A stretch of DNA of 61,411 bases from contig JBAXII010000009.1 of assembly GCA_037138475.1 (NCBI GenBank), forward strand, positions 1-61,411, in the 5' to 3' direction. Below, one piece after another: positions 58,654 to 61,411 of this stretch (position 1 is its first letter; each line of letters begins with the position of its first letter). Below the pieces are notes generated by a model, which did no database searches, was not told the DNA's origin, and saw nothing but the letters and a program-made list of their open reading frames with translations. Both the position numbers and the translations under genes were made by a program. Source of the DNA: JAGOLU01 sp037138475 (GTDB taxonomy: Bacteria > Patescibacteriota > Microgenomatia > UBA1406 > GWC2-37-13).

Positions 58654-59049
58654 ATGAGCGATTACGGCAAACCAAACAACTTCGTCCCCCGAGGCAAAGG
58701 CGGCTTCAAACGACCCTTCGGCGATCGATCAGATTTTCGAGGTGATCGAGATGGCGCACGTCCTGAGATGCATCCTGCAGTCTGTGCGACCTGCAAGGCC
58801 TCTTGTACGGTGCCCTTCCTACCAAATGGTGAAAAACCAGTCTATTGCAGAAACTGTTTTCGCAGTACCGCTCCTTCTCATGACTCAGGTGCACGTCCAG
58901 GACGTCCAGAGATCATCCGACAGGTTCGTGTCCATGATGAGGCAGATCCACGTCTCGGCAATCTGAAAAAGCAGCTCGAAGAAGTGCATCTGAAGCTAGA
59001 TGCTATACTCAAAGTACTCAGTCCAAAGCCACCTGAGCCAACAGTCTAA
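58654..59049 (+). CDS. Small zinc-ribbon protein with basic Gly/Arg-rich N-terminus
   Basis: A 131-residue protein: a Gly/Arg/Phe-rich disordered N-terminus (FVPRGKGGFKRPFGDRSDFR), a zinc ribbon CATCKASCTVPF...PVYCRNCF (about 46-71), and a C-terminal helix (NLKKQLEEVHLKLDAILKVL) suited to dimerisation. This zinc-ribbon type is widespread in Patescibacteria. The RGG-like N-terminus suggests nucleic-acid binding. It ends at a strong hairpin. Confidence 0.75.
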   Translation: MSDYGKPNNFVPRGKGGFKRPFGDRSDFRGDRDGARPEMHPAVCATCKASCTVPFLPNGEKPVYCRNCFRSTAPSHDSGARPGRPEIIRQVRVHDEADPRLGNLKKQLEEVHLKLDAILKVLSPKPPEPTV

Positions 59050-59098
59050 GGGCTCGTACCAAAATAGTCTATCCCCCTATTTTGGTTTACGGCCCTTT
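59048..59098. terminator. Long hairpin after the zinc-ribbon gene
   Basis: AAGGGC/GCCCTT, CGTA/TACG and CCAAAATAG/CTATTTTGG stack into a 19-bp stem with small bulges, overlapping the stop codon. There is no long T-run. Confidence 0.7.
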
Positions 59099-59100
59099 GT

Positions 59101-59191
59101 GTCACATCTCACATACAAGTTGCGTTTATAATTATATTGAGATGTGACCTAATGCTCAGCTCGCAGCTGAACGTTCGCAGCTTCTTTTTTT
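59101..59191 (+). promoter_or_regulatory. ABC-F leader: inverted repeat, promoter and terminator-like hairpin
   Basis: GTCACATCTCA (59101-59111) and TGAGATGTGAC (59138-59148) are 11-bp inverted repeats flanking TATAAT (59127-59132). The transcript then contains a start-stop ATG-TGA and the hairpin AGCTG-AACGTTCG-CAGCT, followed by TTC and seven T ending exactly at the ATG. This could be an attenuator. Confidence 0.5.
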
Positions 59192-60646
59192 ATGGAAACC
59201 ATTATCAGATTTGCAAACGTGCATTTTGACTTCGGTCATGATAAAACCATCTTGGATGGGGTTGGTTTTTCTATCAAAAAAGGAATGAAGATGGCACTCA
59301 TGGGTCAAAACGGCGCTGGCAAAAGCACACTTTTTAAACTCATCACCGGGGTCATAAAGCCCGAGATCGGTGAGGTCCACGTTGAAAAAGGCGCGACGAT
59401 CGCGACCGCCTACCAGGTCATGCCCGCAGAGGACAAGCCTCTGACCGTCGAGCAGTATTTTCAAAAGTATCTAAAAGAAGACATACATGAAGTTCGCAGG
59501 CGCATGAGCAAAGTCCTCGATGTGGTCCATCTGAAGGCTCCAGCTGACAAACTCATCGAATCATTCTCTGGTGGTCAACAAGCCCGTCTCCTCCTCGCCG
59601 CCGCGCTCATCCAAGAGCCAGATATGCTCCTCCTCGATGAACCGACGAACAATCTCGACCATGCAGGGATCGAGCACCTCACTACATTTCTCATCATGTA
59701 TGAAAAGAGCGTCCTCGTGATCTCTCACGATGCGGACTTTTTGAACTCATTCACCCAAGGAGTGCTCTACCTGGATAGCTTTACGAAGAAAGTCGAGCAG
59801 TACGCAGGCGACTATCACGATGTGGTGGCGGAGATCGCCGCGCGCATCGAAAAACAAAATAGACAAAACGCACTCATGGCCCGCGAGATACAAGAAAAGA
59901 AAGATAATGCAAACTTCTTTGCACAAAAAGGTGGCAAGATGCGTAACGTCGCCAAGAAAATGTATGAGAAGATCGAAGTGCTCGAAAGTGAGAAGGTAGA
60001 TGTGAGAAAAGAGGACAAGACCATCAGACCCTTCACGATACCTCGCCAAGAGGATATAGAGAGCGATGTGCTGACTATCAAATCATTTACCATCATGCAT
60101 GATCACCATCCGGTGGAGAAAAAAGCGAGTGTATTCCTCTCCCGCGGTGAGCACCTGCAGATCATCGGCCCCAATGGGATCGGAAAAAGTACCTTTATCG
60201 AGTCGTTGGCAAACGGCACTGCTCCTGGCACCACCATGCAGCCAGGTATCAGGATCGGGTACTACCGCCAAGATTTCTCAACTCTCAACTTCGAGGACAC
60301 AGTGCTCGAGTCACTCATCAGAGTCATAAACGAGTCAGGTGAGCCTCTCAACGAAGAGCGCTACCGCGCGGTCGCCGCAGGGTTTCTCGTCACCCAAGAC
60401 ATGATCCATACCAAAATCGGTCATCTGTCTGAGGGGCAAAAGGGACTCGTCGCTTTTGCGCGCCTCGTCCTCCAAAAGCCCGGCCTTCTCATCCTCGATG
60501 AGCCGACGAACCACATCAACTTTCGCCACCTCCCCCGCATAGCACAGGCACTGGACGCGTATGAGGGTGCCATGATCCTCGTCTCCCACGTGCCCGACTT
60601 CGTCTCTCAGATCCGCATCGACAAAGTCCTCGATCTGCAGGCATAA
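59192..60646 (+). CDS. ABC-F family ATPase
   Basis: Cytoplasmic protein with two ABC domains and no membrane part; family members act on ribosomes in translation control or antibiotic protection. The 484-residue protein has Walker A GQNGAGKST and GPNGIGKST, signatures FSGGQQARL and LSEGQKGLV, and Walker B LLLDEPTNNLDH and LILDEPTNHINF. The linker between domains (about 225-300) is highly charged and helical, as in the interdomain P-site-tRNA-interaction motif. It is a little shorter than EttA or Uup, so the exact subfamily is open. Confidence 0.9.
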   Translation: METIIRFANVHFDFGHDKTILDGVGFSIKKGMKMALMGQNGAGKSTLFKLITGVIKPEIGEVHVEKGATIATAYQVMPAEDKPLTVEQYFQKYLKEDIHEVRRRMSKVLDVVHLKAPADKLIESFSGGQQARLLLAAALIQEPDMLLLDEPTNNLDHAGIEHLTTFLIMYEKSVLVISHDADFLNSFTQGVLYLDSFTKKVEQYAGDYHDVVAEIAARIEKQNRQNALMAREIQEKKDNANFFAQKGGKMRNVAKKMYEKIEVLESEKVDVRKEDKTIRPFTIPRQEDIESDVLTIKSFTIMHDHHPVEKKASVFLSRGEHLQIIGPNGIGKSTFIESLANGTAPGTTMQPGIRIGYYRQDFSTLNFEDTVLESLIRVINESGEPLNEERYRAVAAGFLVTQDMIHTKIGHLSEGQKGLVAFARLVLQKPGLLILDEPTNHINFRHLPRIAQALDAYEGAMILVSHVPDFVSQIRIDKVLDLQA

Positions 60647-60707
60647 GTGTAATTTTGCAAATGAGCTTACTACCACTGTCATTCTGATCCGCCGATTTGG
60701 CGGACTT

Positions 60708-60763
60708 GTCCCACGTGGAGGACTTGTCCCACGTGGAGGACTTGTCCCACGTGGAGGACTTGT
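60708..60763. repeat. 18-bp tandem repeat, three copies
   Basis: GTCCCACGTGGAGGACTT occurs three times in a row, followed by the diverged unit GTCCGCCGTGGCGGAG. Each unit contains a CCACGTGG palindrome and seems to derive from the dispersed CCGCC...GGCGG element. Confidence 0.85.
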
Positions 60764-60799
60764 CCGCCGTGGCGGAGAAGAATCTCATGCGGTTATAGA

Positions 60800-61270
60800 C
60801 ATCGCTTTCTCACTTGCTCCAAACTTCCTGTCATCCCTCCGGGCGTAGTGCTAGGGGCGGAGCCTCGCGAAAATGCCTGCCCCTCGCCTACAACGCTTAT
60901 GCCTAACATTGCGGGCCTACCTGCCGGCAGGCAGGCACTGCGCCTCTGAAGGGAGGCTCTCTCGCAAAGGCGAGAGAGCCTCACAATGTCACATGTGCCT
61001 AGGGTAAGTGACTTATACGGAATTCTTTCAATTCTGTTCCTCCCCATACTCCCCCCTCCGGGCGTAACCCTACGCGCGGAGCCTTGTCCTGCTATGGCGG
61101 AACGAGGGGGTATCCCGAGCCTGAAATGGTCCTAAGGGCACGCCCGCCACGTCTGACGTGGCGGATGCGGCCCTTTGTGGTACTCCCGAAACCTGCTGTG
61201 TCCGTCAGGTCAATTACGGGAGCGCTCCAAAGTGGCTACCTTGTAGCGAGGGAGGGGGTGTAGATTGGGA
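60800..61270. repeat. Palindrome mosaic at the right end of the window
   Basis: It contains an inverted GCCCGCAATG...-type unit (about 60880-60925), CCTGCCGGCAGGCAGG, AGAGGCTCTCTCGC...GCGAGAGAGCCT, GCCACGTCTGACGTGGCGG and a further CGAGGGGGTATCCCGAG unit. From 60647 to 61411 I see no supportable gene. Confidence 0.65.
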
Positions 61271-61411
61271 TGGATTTAAGGGAATTCCGTGTACCAATGA
61301 TGTATTTGCATGAGTATGTATTCCTCACTATAGGATAGTTAATATCATGGAAAAGATGGTGTATTCTACTTCCCATCGCAACGATAACTAATAAATGCTT
61401 CAGCAGGAGTC

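Noticed and set aside
60516..60788. Minus-strand ORF with repeated KSSTWD units.
   Set aside because: It is the translation of the 18-bp tandem repeat and overlaps the antisense of the ABC-F gene; no start signal.
1..61411. Recoded TGA as in Gracilibacteria/Absconditabacteria.
   Set aside because: Conserved genes such as tsf and tmk end at TGA at the expected length and no conserved ORF needs TGA read-through.
1..61411. CRISPR array or prophage.
   Set aside because: The repeats are 7-nt tracts or palindromes without regular spacers, and no cas, capsid, terminase or portal gene is present.

Overview
This 61.4-kb window looks like chromosome from a member of the Candidate Phyla Radiation (Patescibacteria). 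The evidence is a compact EF-Ts of 152 aa, ribosomal protein S2 with a Lys/Ala-rich tail, a polymerase-only DNA polymerase I, a short CxxC zinc-ribbon protein, many membrane-anchored secreted proteins of unknown family, and dense repeat-filled intergenic DNA. TGA serves as an ordinary stop (tsf, tmk), which argues against the TGA=Gly lineages Gracilibacteria and Absconditabacteria. Placement below that level is inference.

Layout. 1-10 kb: a minus-strand cluster of large secreted proteins sharing one N-terminal membrane leader, two paralogous small membrane proteins, a GT2 glycosyltransferase and a chimera made from the first 67 residues of that glycosyltransferase. 10-18 kb: a putative small RNA, a membrane-tethered ClpB/ClpC-like AAA+ protein, tmk, galU, rpsB and tsf. 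17.5-21.2 kb: a segment with a GHKL-ATPase/HTH operon, bounded by two copies of the last 36 codons of tsf and separating tsf from frr. 21-31 kb: a small Cys-rich protein with a structured leader, a class V aminotransferase, frr, rseP, a nucleotide kinase, a VIT1-like transporter, a pyrimidine-dimer glycosylase, a patatin, an EamA transporter, proS, and a second Cys-rich protein with the same kind of leader. 31-36 kb: pheA and a DAHP synthase behind a Phe/Tyr leader-peptide attenuator, then a DUF2079 membrane protein. 36-49 kb: a large secreted protein, a Xer recombinase, glutamate dehydrogenase, an HD-domain protein, a leader-controlled mini-gene, polA, a MazG-like protein and three tRNAs. 49-52 kb: an HpaII-type restriction-modification system in which the methyltransferase is fused to RadC. 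52-61 kb: an ATP-grasp pair, an alpha/beta hydrolase, a polysaccharide deacetylase, a DedA protein, a zinc ribbon and an ABC-F ATPase.

Three themes run through the window. First, at least 24 genes have a -10-like hexamer 5-9 nt before the start codon and no Shine-Dalgarno, so leaderless transcription appears to be the default. The exceptions with good Shine-Dalgarno sites are the GHKL/HTH operon and the small Cys-rich genes. Second, intergenic DNA is built from two repeat classes: tracts with a strict 7-nt period, and palindrome mosaics with about 20-bp inverted ends. Both classes have also entered coding sequences (pheA, polA, proS, probably the DAHP synthase gene). Third, partial gene duplications recur (glycosyltransferase 5' end, tsf 3' end, ends of tRNA-Leu and tRNA-Ser). 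The two protein-coding examples differ from their parents almost only at synonymous sites, so they diverged as functional sequence before being cut down.
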